Of a DNA stretch of 64,000 bases, positions 1 to 8,495 are shown piece by piece. Every line of letters begins with the position of its first letter. The stretch's first letter is position 1. A model generated the notes under the pieces. The model had not been told where the DNA came from and ran no database searches. It saw nothing but the letters and a program-made list of their open reading frames with translations. Both the position numbers and the translations under genes were made by a program. This DNA is from Kitasatospora sp. SUK 42 (GTDB lineage Bacteria; Actinomycetota; Actinomycetes; Streptomycetales; Streptomycetaceae): positions 831,547 to 895,546 of the forward strand of contig NZ_LFMD02000007.1 in NCBI RefSeq assembly GCF_015776785.2. Direction: 5' to 3'.

Positions 1-2
1 AG

Positions 3-965
3 GCCGCGATCGTGCTCGGCATCGCGATATCCCAGCTGGTCAACTGGATGCTGGCGCAGGCTGCCGGCGGCGAGACCCGCGGCCACCTGCTCGGCCTGGA
101 GGCCTGGCAGTGGATGCTCGGCATCTGCGTGATCCCGGCCGCGGTCTACTTCACGCTCTCCTCGATGATCCCCGAGTCCCCGCGCTACCTGATCCAGGCC
201 GAGCGGCTGGACGACGCCCGCAAGGTGCTCGCCCAGGTCGAGGGCGAGGGCGTGGACACCGACGCCCGGATCGCCGAGGTCCAGGCGCTGATCGCCTCCG
301 ACCACCGCCCGCGCTTCCGCGACCTGCTGGGCGGCCGGTTCGGCCTGCTGCCGATCGTCTGGGTCGGCATCGGCCTGTCGGTCTTCCAGCAGCTGGTCGG
401 CATCAACGTGATCTTCTACTACTCGTCGATCCTGTGGCAGTCGGTCGGCATCGACCAGAGCAACTCGCTGATGATCAGCTTCGTCGGCTCGGTCATCAAC
501 ATCCTCGGCACCGTGATCGCGATCCTGCTGGTCGACCGGATCGGCCGCAAGCCGCTCGCCCTGATCGGCTCGGCCGGCATGGCGATCTCGCTCGCCGCGG
601 CCGGCTGGGCGTTCGCCTCGGCCACCGGCAGCGGGGACAACGTCTCGCTGCCCGACCTGCAGGGCACCGTCGCACTGATCGCCGCCAACGCCTTCGTGCT
701 GTTCTTCGCGATGTCCTGGGGCGTGGTCGTCTGGGTGATGCTCGGCGAGATGTTCCCGAACCGGATCCGCGCCGCCGCGCTGTCCGTCGCCGCCTCCGCG
801 CAGTGGATCGCCAACTGGGCGATCACCGTCTCGTTCCCGTCGCTGTCACGCTGGAACCTCTCGGCGACCTACCTGGTGTACGCGGCCTTCGCGGCGCTGT
901 CGATCGTCTTCGTGGCCAAGTTCATGAAGGAGACCAAGGGCGTCCGACTGGAGGACATGGGCTGA
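3..965 (+). CDS. MFS sugar porter, 5' end cut off by the window
   Basis: This is the C-terminal part (about 320 residues) of a major facilitator of the sugar porter family, which imports a hexose or pentose with protons across the cytoplasmic membrane. Family signatures seen are PESPRYL after the sixth membrane helix, QQLVGINVIFYYS in helix 7, VDRIGRK in the loop between helices 8 and 9, and GEMFPNRIR before the last helices. The reading frame is open to the first base of the window, so the first five to six helices lie upstream. It is followed by a strong hairpin at 1001-1043. The actual sugar cannot be told from sequence. Confidence 0.93.
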   Translation, partial: AAIVLGIAISQLVNWMLAQAAGGETRGHLLGLEAWQWMLGICVIPAAVYFTLSSMIPESPRYLIQAERLDDARKVLAQVEGEGVDTDARIAEVQALIASDHRPRFRDLLGGRFGLLPIVWVGIGLSVFQQLVGINVIFYYSSILWQSVGIDQSNSLMISFVGSVINILGTVIAILLVDRIGRKPLALIGSAGMAISLAAAGWAFASATGSGDNVSLPDLQGTVALIAANAFVLFFAMSWGVVVWVMLGEMFPNRIRAAALSVAASAQWIANWAITVSFPSLSRWNLSATYLVYAAFAALSIVFVAKFMKETKGVRLEDMG

Positions 966-1000
966 CCGCCGAACATCGGCTGGTCCGACGATCGGACCTT

Positions 1001-1043
1001 CGGCCCCCGCACCCTAGCGCGATCCGCGCGGGTGCGGGGGCCG
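1001..1043 (+). terminator. Long hairpin terminator after the sugar porter
   Basis: Perfect 14-bp arms at 1001-1014 and 1030-1043, with a further 5-bp stem (1017-1021 with 1025-1029) inside the loop. It starts 36 nt after the porter stop codon. There is no clear T-run, as is usual for terminators in high-GC actinobacteria. A smaller 7-bp inverted repeat (983-989 with 993-999) lies just before it. Confidence 0.7.
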
Positions 1044-1109
1044 AATCGTTCACCCTCTGCGGCGGGCCGGACACCTCCGGTACTCCTGTGCGGCAGGAGG
1101 GATGAGTCC

Positions 1110-2411
1110 TTGATCTTCGACCGGCTTCGCACCCGCGGCACCGCCACCGCCCCGAACGGCGGCTGCCCGTACGCCCACACCCACGTCCACACCCACGGGC
1201 CGGCCCCTGCGCACCGGGAGCCCACGGCCGTACCGTCCTCCGCACCGACGGCGCCACCGGCCACGGCGTCGGCGGCGACACCGACGACCGTGCCGCCGTC
1301 AGCCCCACAACCGCCGCCCGGACCACCGCCGTTCACCGACCCCGACCGGGCCGCCGAGTTCGTCCGCCAGTTCCACCAGGAGCAGCCCGCCGCCGGGGAC
1401 CCGGAGATCCGGCTGCGCGCCGTCCTGGACGAGATCGACCGCACCGGCAGCTACCGGCACACCCCCGCCGAACTCGCCTACGGCGCCAGGCTCGCCTGGC
1501 GCAACGCCGCCCGGTGCATCGGCCGGCTGTACTGGCGCAGCCTGGTGGTGCGCGACCTGCGCCACCTCTCCTCGGCCGAGGAGATCGCCGCCGAGTGCTT
1601 CGAACACCTGCGGCTGGCGGGCAACGGCGGCCGGATCCGCCCGGTGGTCTCGGTCTTCGCCCCCGACCGCCCCGGCCGCCCGGCCGCGCGCATCCTCAAC
1701 CAGCAACTGGTCCGCTACGCCGGTCACCTGGTCGACGGCGCCGTGGTCGGCGACCCGGCGGGCGCCGCGCTCGCCGACCGGGCCTGCGACCTCGGCTGGA
1801 AGTGCGCCGAGGAGCGCTTCGAGGTGCTGCCACTGCTGGTCCAGGAGCGCCCGGGCGCCCAGCCCGCCCGGTACGACGTGCCGGAGGACGCCACGCTGGA
1901 GGTGCCGCTGAGCCACCCCGAGCACGGCTGGTTCGCCGAACTCGGCCTGCGCTGGTACGCGGTGCCCGCGATCAGCGACATGACGCTGGAGATCGGCGGC
2001 GTCCGCTACCCCACCGCGCCGTTCAACGGCTGGTACATGGGCACCGAGATCGGCGCCCGCAACCTCGCCGACGCCGACCGCTACGACCTGCTCGGCACCG
2101 TCGCCGAGCGGCTGGGCCTGGACACCTCCAGCGAGCGCACGCTCTGGCGCGACCGCGCGCTGGTCGAGCTCAACGTCGCGGTGCTGCACTCCTTCCAGGA
2201 GGCCGGGGTGACGATCGCCGACCACCACACCGAGTCGGAGCGCTTCCTCAGGCACGTAGCCCGGGAGCGGCGGCTCGGGCGGCCGACCCCGGCGGACTGG
2301 AGCTGGATCGTGCCCCCGGTCTCCGGCGGGCTGACACCGGTCTACCACCGGTACTACGACCCGGTGGACCCGGAGCAGCGGCCGGCCTTCGTGGCCCGCG
2401 AGCCCTGGTAG
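1110..2411 (+). CDS. nos: Bacterial nitric oxide synthase, oxygenase domain only
   Basis: Oxidises L-arginine to citrulline and nitric oxide at a haem centre. It has the NOS oxygenase signature WRNAARCIGR, whose cysteine (about residue 136) is the axial haem ligand, and the substrate-site segment GWYMGTEIGARN. No flavin reductase domain follows, as in other bacterial NOS, so electrons must come from other cellular reductases. I chose TTG at 1110 because AGGAGGG lies 8 nt upstream; an ATG at 1102 is out of frame and stops after three codons, and the open frame reaches back to 1032. The first 70 or so residues are an unusual low-complexity extension with alternating histidines (AHTHVHTH), then Ala/Pro/Thr-rich. 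The core (about 365 residues) is full length. The neighbours do not indicate a pathway. Confidence 0.93.
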   Translation: MIFDRLRTRGTATAPNGGCPYAHTHVHTHGPAPAHREPTAVPSSAPTAPPATASAATPTTVPPSAPQPPPGPPPFTDPDRAAEFVRQFHQEQPAAGDPEIRLRAVLDEIDRTGSYRHTPAELAYGARLAWRNAARCIGRLYWRSLVVRDLRHLSSAEEIAAECFEHLRLAGNGGRIRPVVSVFAPDRPGRPAARILNQQLVRYAGHLVDGAVVGDPAGAALADRACDLGWKCAEERFEVLPLLVQERPGAQPARYDVPEDATLEVPLSHPEHGWFAELGLRWYAVPAISDMTLEIGGVRYPTAPFNGWYMGTEIGARNLADADRYDLLGTVAERLGLDTSSERTLWRDRALVELNVAVLHSFQEAGVTIADHHTESERFLRHVARERRLGRPTPADWSWIVPPVSGGLTPVYHRYYDPVDPEQRPAFVAREPW

Positions 2412-2433
2412 CGGCGGCGGCCGGGCACCGGGG

Positions 2434-3090
2434 CTACGACGAACGCGCGGGCAGCCGTTCGAAGCGCAGGGCGAGTCCGTCCAGCAGCGCCTCCAGCCCG
2501 GTCTCGAACGCGCCCTCGTCCACCGTCCCCCGGTGCCCGGCCAACCGGTGCGCCTCGCCGAGGTGCGGGTAGTCGGCCGCGTCGTACACCTCGGCGTCCG
2601 CCGGGAAGCCGGCCGCGAAGGAGGCCAGTGCGGAGCCGGTGACGAAGTAGCGCATCAGCGCGCCGATCCGGGTGGCCTGGCCGCGCGGCCACCCGGACTC
2701 GACCAGGTGCCCGAAGACGGCGTCGGCCAGGCGCAGCGCGTTGGGCCGCCGCCCCGGACCCTGGGCGAGCACCGGGACGATGTTGGGGTGGGCGGCCAGC
2801 GCGGCGCGGTAGGAGCGGGCCCAGGCGCGCAGCGCCTCCGGCCAGCGTGCCGTCGAGCCCGGTGGGGCGCTGAACATCGACAAGTCGACTTCACCGATGA
2901 CACTGTCCACCACCGCGTCGAGCAGGTCGTCCTTGGTGGCGAAGTGGTTGTAGAGCGAGGGCCCGCTGACCGACAGCTCGGTGGCGAGGCGGCGGGTGGA
3001 GAGGGCGTCCAGTCCCTCGTCGTCGATCAGCCGCAGAGCGGCGGTGACGATGCGCTCGCGGCTGAGCAGCGGGGTGCGCGGGCGGGCCAT
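2434..3090 (-). CDS. TetR/AcrR-family transcriptional regulator
   Basis: A 218-residue regulator with an N-terminal TetR helix-turn-helix: RERIVTAALRLIDDEG leads into STRRLATELSVSGPSLYNHF, with a lysine-containing KDDLLDAV helix after it. The C-terminal half (about residues 70-218) is the ligand-binding and dimer domain, related to the TetR_C type. It is convergent with the NOS gene (22 nt between stops) and divergent from the acyl-CoA dehydrogenase gene. The space between the two divergent genes holds a TetR-like operator at 3204-3222, so it probably represses the fatty-acid genes to its right and relieves them on an acyl-CoA or related ligand. That target assignment is inference. Confidence 0.85.
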   Translation of the reverse strand: MARPRTPLLSRERIVTAALRLIDDEGLDALSTRRLATELSVSGPSLYNHFATKDDLLDAVVDSVIGEVDLSMFSAPPGSTARWPEALRAWARSYRAALAAHPNIVPVLAQGPGRRPNALRLADAVFGHLVESGWPRGQATRIGALMRYFVTGSALASFAAGFPADAEVYDAADYPHLGEAHRLAGHRGTVDEGAFETGLEALLDGLALRFERLPARSS

Positions 3091-3203
3091 CTCGGCGACT
3101 TCCTCCGTTCCTCCGGCCGGTTCCCCCGGCCGGGTGGGTGGGGACCGATTCTGACAGGTGCCTCTTCCCAGTGCGGGCCGCCCGGAGCTACAGTCCCCTC
3201 ATA

Positions 3204-3222
3204 AAACTTGCAGCGCTAGTTT
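3204..3222. promoter_or_regulatory. Candidate TetR operator between tetR and acyl-CoA dehydrogenase
   Basis: A 19-nt imperfect palindrome of the form AAACTnGCnnnGCnAGTTT, in an AT-rich island inside a G+C-rich region. It lies 42 nt before the GTG start of the acyl-CoA dehydrogenase (3264) and 114 nt before the TetR start (3090). Its size and symmetry fit a TetR-family dimer. A TAGTTT hexamer inside it could be a -10 element, which would place the site over the promoter. Confidence 0.6.
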
Positions 3223-3263
3223 ATCCGGTCGGGATCCGTCCGGGTCCGGAGTCGGGAGCCGCC

Positions 3264-4427
3264 GTGAACCTGGAGTTGTCCGAAGAGCAGACCGCTGTCC
3301 GGGACCTCGCCGCGGCCTTCACCGACCGCGAGATCGTGCCGTACGCCGCCGAGTGGGACCGCGCCGAGTCCGTCGACCGTGCGATCGTCGGCAAGCTGGC
3401 GAAGCTCGGCTTCCTCGGACTGACCATCCCCGAGGAGTACGGCGGCAGCGGCGGCGACCACCTCGCGTACTGCCTGGTGCTGGAGGAGCTCGGGCGCGGC
3501 GACTCGGCCGTGCGCGGGATCGTCTCGGTCTCGCTCGGCCTGGTCGGAAAGTCGATCAACGGCTACGGCACCGAGGAGCAGAAGAGGTACTGGCTGCCCC
3601 GGCTCACCTCGGGCGAGTCTCTCGCCTGCTTCGCGCTCACCGAGCCCGGCACCGGCTCGGACGCCGCCAACCTCACCACCCGGGCCGTCCGGGACGGCTC
3701 GGACTGGCTGATCAGCGGCGCCAAGATGTTCATCACCAACGGCACCTGGGCGGACGTCGCCCTGGTCTTCGCCCGCACCGGCGGCAGCGAACCCGAGCAG
3801 CAGGGCCACCGGGGCATCACCGCCTTCCTCGTCCCCACCGACCTGCCCGGCTTCACCCGCACCGAGATCCACGGCAAGCTCGGTCTGCGCGGACAGGCCA
3901 CCGCCGAACTCGCCCTGGACGGCGTCCGGGTGCCCGACAGCGCCCGGCTCGGCGAGGTCGGCAAGGGCTTCACGGTGGCGATGGCCGCGCTGGCCAAGGG
4001 CCGGATGTCGGTCGCGGCCGGCTGCGTCGGGATCGCCCGCGCCTGCCTGGAGGCCGCCGTCCGCTACGCCGGCGAGCGCGAGCAGTTCGGTCGGCCGATC
4101 GCCTCGCACCAGCTCGTCCAGGAGCTGCTGGCCGGCATCGCGGTGGACGTCGAGGCGGCCCGGCTGCTCACCTGGAAGGTCGCCGACCACATCGAGCGCG
4201 GCCTGCCCTTCGCCACCGAGTCCTCCATCGCCAAGCTCCACGCGAGCGAGGCCGCCGTCCGGGCCGCCAACAACGCGCTCCAGGTGTTCGGCGGCTACGG
4301 CTTCATCGACGAGTACCCGGTCGGCAAGTACCTGCGCGACGCCCGGGTGATGACCCTCTACGAGGGCACCAGCCAGATCCACCAGCTGCTCATCGGGCGC
4401 GCGCTGACCGGCGTCAACGCCTTCTGA
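3264..4427 (+). CDS. Acyl-CoA dehydrogenase
   Basis: FAD enzyme of 387 residues that introduces the alpha-beta double bond into an acyl-CoA, the first step of beta-oxidation or of a branched-chain amino-acid pathway. Signatures are CFALTEPGTGSDAANL (FAD and substrate contact), the REQFGRPI motif, QVFGGYGFIDEYPV and the C-terminal RDARVMTLYEGTSQIH; the catalytic glutamate is expected in YEGTSQ. The N-terminal helical, middle beta and C-terminal helical domains are all present. The open frame extends back to 3138, but GTG at 3264 gives the normal family start (NLELSEEQ) and lies downstream of the operator at 3204-3222. It is followed by the thiolase gene in the same direction. Confidence 0.93.
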   Translation: MNLELSEEQTAVRDLAAAFTDREIVPYAAEWDRAESVDRAIVGKLAKLGFLGLTIPEEYGGSGGDHLAYCLVLEELGRGDSAVRGIVSVSLGLVGKSINGYGTEEQKRYWLPRLTSGESLACFALTEPGTGSDAANLTTRAVRDGSDWLISGAKMFITNGTWADVALVFARTGGSEPEQQGHRGITAFLVPTDLPGFTRTEIHGKLGLRGQATAELALDGVRVPDSARLGEVGKGFTVAMAALAKGRMSVAAGCVGIARACLEAAVRYAGEREQFGRPIASHQLVQELLAGIAVDVEAARLLTWKVADHIERGLPFATESSIAKLHASEAAVRAANNALQVFGGYGFIDEYPVGKYLRDARVMTLYEGTSQIHQLLIGRALTGVNAF

Positions 4428-4500
4428 CCCGCCCCCGGGGCCCGCATTCCGACCCGCCCCGGGCCTGTCTTCCGACCCGCCTCCTGACCCGCCTCCACCG
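4428..4500. repeat. Degenerate tandem repeat between acyl-CoA dehydrogenase and thiolase
   Basis: Three imperfect units of about 24 nt built on the word TTCCGACCCGCC lie between the stop at 4427 and the thiolase ribosome-binding site at 4503-4508. No function is evident; it may be a replication-slippage product. Confidence 0.45.
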
Positions 4501-4517
4501 ACAAGGAGCCCGACGAC

Positions 4518-5717
<1,200 letters not shown>

Positions 5718-5722
5718 CGGCG

Positions 5723-5805
5723 AAGTCCGGCAGGGAAGGTCCGGCAGGGAAGGTCCGGCGGGGAGCGTCCGGCAGGGAAGGCCGGACGGGGGACGTCGGA
5801 CAGCG
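5723..5805. repeat. Six 14-nt tandem repeats
   Basis: Six units of 13-14 nt with consensus AAGGTCCGGCAGGG run from 6 nt after the thiolase stop codon. The first four are nearly identical and the last two are degenerate. They run directly into the long palindromic element at 5812-5903. Confidence 0.8.
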
Positions 5806-5811
5806 AACGAA

Positions 5812-5903
5812 CGACGGATGGCGGGGAACAGATTTCAGCTGACAGATAACGGATGACAGATGTTGAAATCTGTCACCCGTTATCTGTCGCCCGCCATCCG
5901 TCG
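5812..5903. repeat. Palindromic element 1 (ACAGATTTC/GAAATCTGT family)
   Basis: A very long stem-loop: 14-bp outer arms (5812-5825 with 5890-5903), 12-bp middle arms (5841-5852 with 5877-5888), 8-bp inner arms (5854-5861 with 5868-5875) and a 6-nt loop; all three stems are perfect. A 15-nt left bulge carries ACAGATTTC (5828-5836), which can pair instead with GAAATCTGT (5865-5873), so two folds compete. It ends 12 nt before the ribosome-binding site of the SDR gene, so it could attenuate that gene. It shares words with four other elements of the window (see findings). Confidence 0.8.
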
Positions 5904-5926
5904 CCCCACTCTTCGAAGGAGTTCAC

Positions 5927-6685
5927 GTGACGCGTTTCGCAGGGAAGGTCGCCGTGGTGACCGGCGCGGCCCAGGGCATCGGTGCGGCCACCGCCCGCCG
6001 GCTGGCGGCGGAGGGTGCGGCGGTCGCCGTGGTCGACCTGACCGCCGAGCGGGCGGCCGGGACGGTCGCGCAGATCACCGCCAAGGGCGGCACCGCCCGG
6101 GCGTACGGCTGCGACGTGGCCGACTACGACGCCGTCGAGGCGGTGTTCGCGCGGATCGCGGCGGACCTCGGCGGGCTGCACATCCTGGTGAACAACGCCG
6201 GGATCACCCGGGACAACCTGTTCTTCCGGATGCCCAAGGCCGACTGGGACGCGGTCCTGACGATCAACCTGACCAGCGCGTACAACTGCAGCCACGTCGC
6301 CCAGAAGTACATGGTGGCGCAGAAGTACGGGAAGATCGTCTCGCTCAGCTCGCGCTCCGCGCTCGGCAACCGGGGCCAGGCCAACTACGCGGCCGCCAAG
6401 GCCGGGATCCAGGGGCTCACCGCGACCCTGGCGATCGAACTCGGGCCGTTCAACGTCAACGTCAACGCCGTCGCCCCCGGCTACATCGCCACCGCGATGA
6501 CGGCGGCCACCGCCGAGCGGGTCGGCAGCACGGCCGAGGACCACCAGGCGGAGGCCGCCACCCGGACGCCGCTGCGCCGGGTCGGCCAGCCGGAGGAGAT
6601 CGCGTCGGTGGTGGCCTTCCTGGCCAGTGAGGACGCCTCGTACGTCAGCGGGCAGACGCTGTACGTCAACGGCGGGGCTCGATAG
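5927..6685 (+). CDS. SDR-family oxidoreductase, FabG-like 3-oxoacyl reductase
   Basis: Classical short-chain dehydrogenase of 252 residues. It has the cofactor motif TGAAQGIG, the NNAG motif, a catalytic serine in VSLSSRSALG, and Tyr-x3-Lys in YAAAKAG, then APGYIATAMT and a C-terminal YVSGQTLYVNGG. It most likely reduces a 3-oxoacyl thioester or oxidises a 3-hydroxyacyl thioester with NAD(P)H. GTG at 5927 has AAGGAG 5 nt upstream. It lies 209 nt after the thiolase, separated by tandem repeats and a long hairpin, so it may be expressed at a different level from the two genes before it. A strong terminator follows at 6781-6824. Confidence 0.92.
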   Translation: MTRFAGKVAVVTGAAQGIGAATARRLAAEGAAVAVVDLTAERAAGTVAQITAKGGTARAYGCDVADYDAVEAVFARIAADLGGLHILVNNAGITRDNLFFRMPKADWDAVLTINLTSAYNCSHVAQKYMVAQKYGKIVSLSSRSALGNRGQANYAAAKAGIQGLTATLAIELGPFNVNVNAVAPGYIATAMTAATAERVGSTAEDHQAEAATRTPLRRVGQPEEIASVVAFLASEDASYVSGQTLYVNGGAR

Positions 6686-6780
6686 GGCGTCGGCGGGACA
6701 GGTGGGAACCGGGCGCGGGGCCGGTGGGCCTCGGACGGAACCAAACAGATAGCCCGACCGTATTACTGACGTGTCATCAC

Positions 6781-6824
6781 AAGGCCGTCCCAGGTGCGCG
6801 GTTACTTTTCCCTGGGACGGCCTT
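6781..6824 (+). terminator. Terminator after the SDR gene
   Basis: Perfect 14-bp arms at 6781-6794 and 6811-6824 enclose a 16-nt loop, with a T-rich tail (TTTACCTTTT) directly after. This is the most classical rho-independent terminator in the window. It lies 95 nt after the SDR stop. Confidence 0.85.
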
Positions 6825-6844
6825 TACCTTTTCGCGTGGCCGAT

Positions 6845-6898
6845 CATGACCATGCCCCCAGCCCGACGACCCCACCAAATGACTATGGCATGATCATG
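6845..6898. promoter_or_regulatory. Inverted repeat upstream of the S53 peptidase gene
   Basis: Arms CATGACCATGCC (6845-6856) and GGCATGATCATG (6887-6898) match at 11 of 12 positions and lie 30 nt apart, 68-122 nt before the peptidase start. The spacing suits two half-sites on one helix face, so a regulator may bind here; no protein can be named. Confidence 0.35.
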
Positions 6899-6966
6899 CG
6901 GCTCTCGATGGGATGTCCGAACCGACCCGACCGGACCTGGTCGGGCCCTGCGTCCCTAGGAGTCCC

Positions 6967-8337
6967 ATGGGCAGCCCCGTCACCCTCCGCCGCGCCCTGG
7001 CTCTGCTCGCTGTGGGGGCCACCGCCCTCACCGCCGGCACCATCGCCGTACCGGCCGTCGGCACCGCGACCGCCGCCCCCTCGCACGACCTGACGGGCGT
7101 CCACGTCCGCCCGGCCTCCTTCGGCCACCACAACGCCCAGGCGCGCGTCGCGCCGCTGAGCACCACCCAGTGCGTCAGCCAGATCGGCATCCACTGCTAC
7201 TCGCCGCTGCAGTACCGGAACGCCTACAACCTGAACCCGCTGTACCAGGAGGGCATCACCGGCAAGGGCCGCACGATCGTCATCGTCGACTCCTTCGGCT
7301 CGCCGACCATCCAGCACGACCTGGAGGTCTTCGACAAGCAGTGGGGCATCCAGGACACCCAGGTCGAGGTGGTCAAGTGGGGCAACGTTCCCGTCTTCGA
7401 CCCGAAGAACCCCGACCACACCGGCTGGGCCGGCGAGACCACGCTGGACGTCGAGTACGCCCACTCGATCGCCCCCGACGCCCACATCGTCCTGGTCGAG
7501 ACCGGCGTGGCCGAGACCGAGGGCACCACCGGTCTGCCCGAGATGATGGACGCCGAGAAGGCCCTCATCAAGGCCGGCCGCGGCGACGTCATCTCGCAGA
7601 GCTTCGGCGCCACCGAGAACACCTTCCCGGGCTACGACAAGGGCGACTTCAAGTCGCTCACCGACCTGCGCTACGCCTTCAAGGCCGCCGCCGACCACAA
7701 CGTCACGGTGCTCGCCGCCTCCGGCGACAACGGTGCGACCGACTCGCAGACCAACGGCACCGACCTGTACCCGTACAAGGTCAACTCCTGGCCGTCCTCG
7801 GACCCGCTGGTCACCTCCATCGGCGGCACCCAGCTGACCCTGGACGACAACGGCAACCGCACCGCGCCCGACAAGGTGTGGCACGACAAGTCCGGCGCCG
7901 GCGGCGGTGGCGTGTCCGGCGTCTTCGAGCGCCCGTGGTACCAGGCCGGCGTCGCGAACGTCACCGGCAACCACCGCGGCACGCCCGACATCAGCATGAG
8001 CGCGGCCGTGGACGGCGCCGCCTGGACCTACGAGTCCTACGACCCGACCGCGGTCGGCTGGCACCTCACCGGCGGCACCAGCGAGGCCACCCCGCTGTTC
8101 TCGGGCGTCGTCGCCCTCGCCGACCAGCTCGCCGGCTACCGCCTCGGCCAGCTCAACTGGCGCCTGTACGGCCTGAACCTGCTCCCGAGCGACTGGAGCG
8201 GCCTCGTGGACGTCAAGCAGGGTGACAACGGCTGGGGCGGCGTCACCGGCTACAACGCCACCGAGGGCTACGACCTCGCCAGCGGCCTCGGCACCATCGA
8301 CGGCGCCAAGTTCGTCCACGCGATCGCCGGTCGGTGA
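6967..8337 (+). CDS. Secreted S53-family (sedolisin) serine-carboxyl peptidase
   Basis: Exported endopeptidase of 456 residues. A signal peptide is seen at the N-terminus (twin Arg, then a hydrophobic stretch to about residue 36). The sedolisin catalytic residues are in place: Glu157 and Asp161 in the ExxxD motif ETTLD, the oxyanion Asp254 in ASGDNG, and Ser372 in GGTSEATP. The C-terminal GYDLASGLGTIDG matches the calcium-binding end of the family. Fewer than 80 residues separate the signal peptide from the catalytic domain, so the usual pro-kumamolisin prodomain is absent. ATG at 6967 has AGGAG only 4 nt upstream and gives a clean signal peptide; an in-frame ATG at 6913 would add 18 uncharacteristic residues. 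Confidence 0.92.
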   Translation: MGSPVTLRRALALLAVGATALTAGTIAVPAVGTATAAPSHDLTGVHVRPASFGHHNAQARVAPLSTTQCVSQIGIHCYSPLQYRNAYNLNPLYQEGITGKGRTIVIVDSFGSPTIQHDLEVFDKQWGIQDTQVEVVKWGNVPVFDPKNPDHTGWAGETTLDVEYAHSIAPDAHIVLVETGVAETEGTTGLPEMMDAEKALIKAGRGDVISQSFGATENTFPGYDKGDFKSLTDLRYAFKAAADHNVTVLAASGDNGATDSQTNGTDLYPYKVNSWPSSDPLVTSIGGTQLTLDDNGNRTAPDKVWHDKSGAGGGGVSGVFERPWYQAGVANVTGNHRGTPDISMSAAVDGAAWTYESYDPTAVGWHLTGGTSEATPLFSGVVALADQLAGYRLGQLNWRLYGLNLLPSDWSGLVDVKQGDNGWGGVTGYNATEGYDLASGLGTIDGAKFVHAIAGR

Positions 8338-8344
8338 TCCGCTG

Positions 8345-8370
8345 CCGGCCGGCGGGCGACCGCCGGCCGG
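8345..8370 (+). terminator. G+C-rich hairpin after the S53 gene
   Basis: Perfect 11-bp arms (8345-8355 with 8360-8370) around the 4-nt loop GCGA, beginning 8 nt after the stop codon at 8337. There is no T-tail. Confidence 0.65.
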
Positions 8371-8400
8371 TGGACGGCTGACCGTTGTCGGCCCGCAGCT

Positions 8401-8495
8401 GACAGCCGACAGCTGACAAGTAACAGCGGACGGATAACAGATTTCGAAATCTGTTATCCGTCCGCTGTTTTCCGTCTTCCGTCCCCTGTCAGCTG
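8401..8495. repeat. Palindromic element 2, with a perfect 48-nt palindrome
   Basis: The core 8422-8469 is a perfect loop-less palindrome of 24-bp arms, containing AACAGATTTC joined to GAAATCTGTT and flanked by GGATAACAG/CTGTTATCC. Outer arms CAGCTGACA (8410-8418) and TGTCAGCTG (8487-8495) add a second stem. The core fills the space between the convergent S53 gene (stop 8337) and the minus-strand gene ending at 8489, whose stop codon lies inside the outer arm. It can serve as a bidirectional terminator; its words recur in the four other elements. Confidence 0.85.

Noticed and set aside
1110..2411. Thaxtomin-type (txtD) biosynthetic cluster
   Set aside because: No NRPS, P450 or other txt genes around the NOS gene; a lone NOS does not make a cluster.
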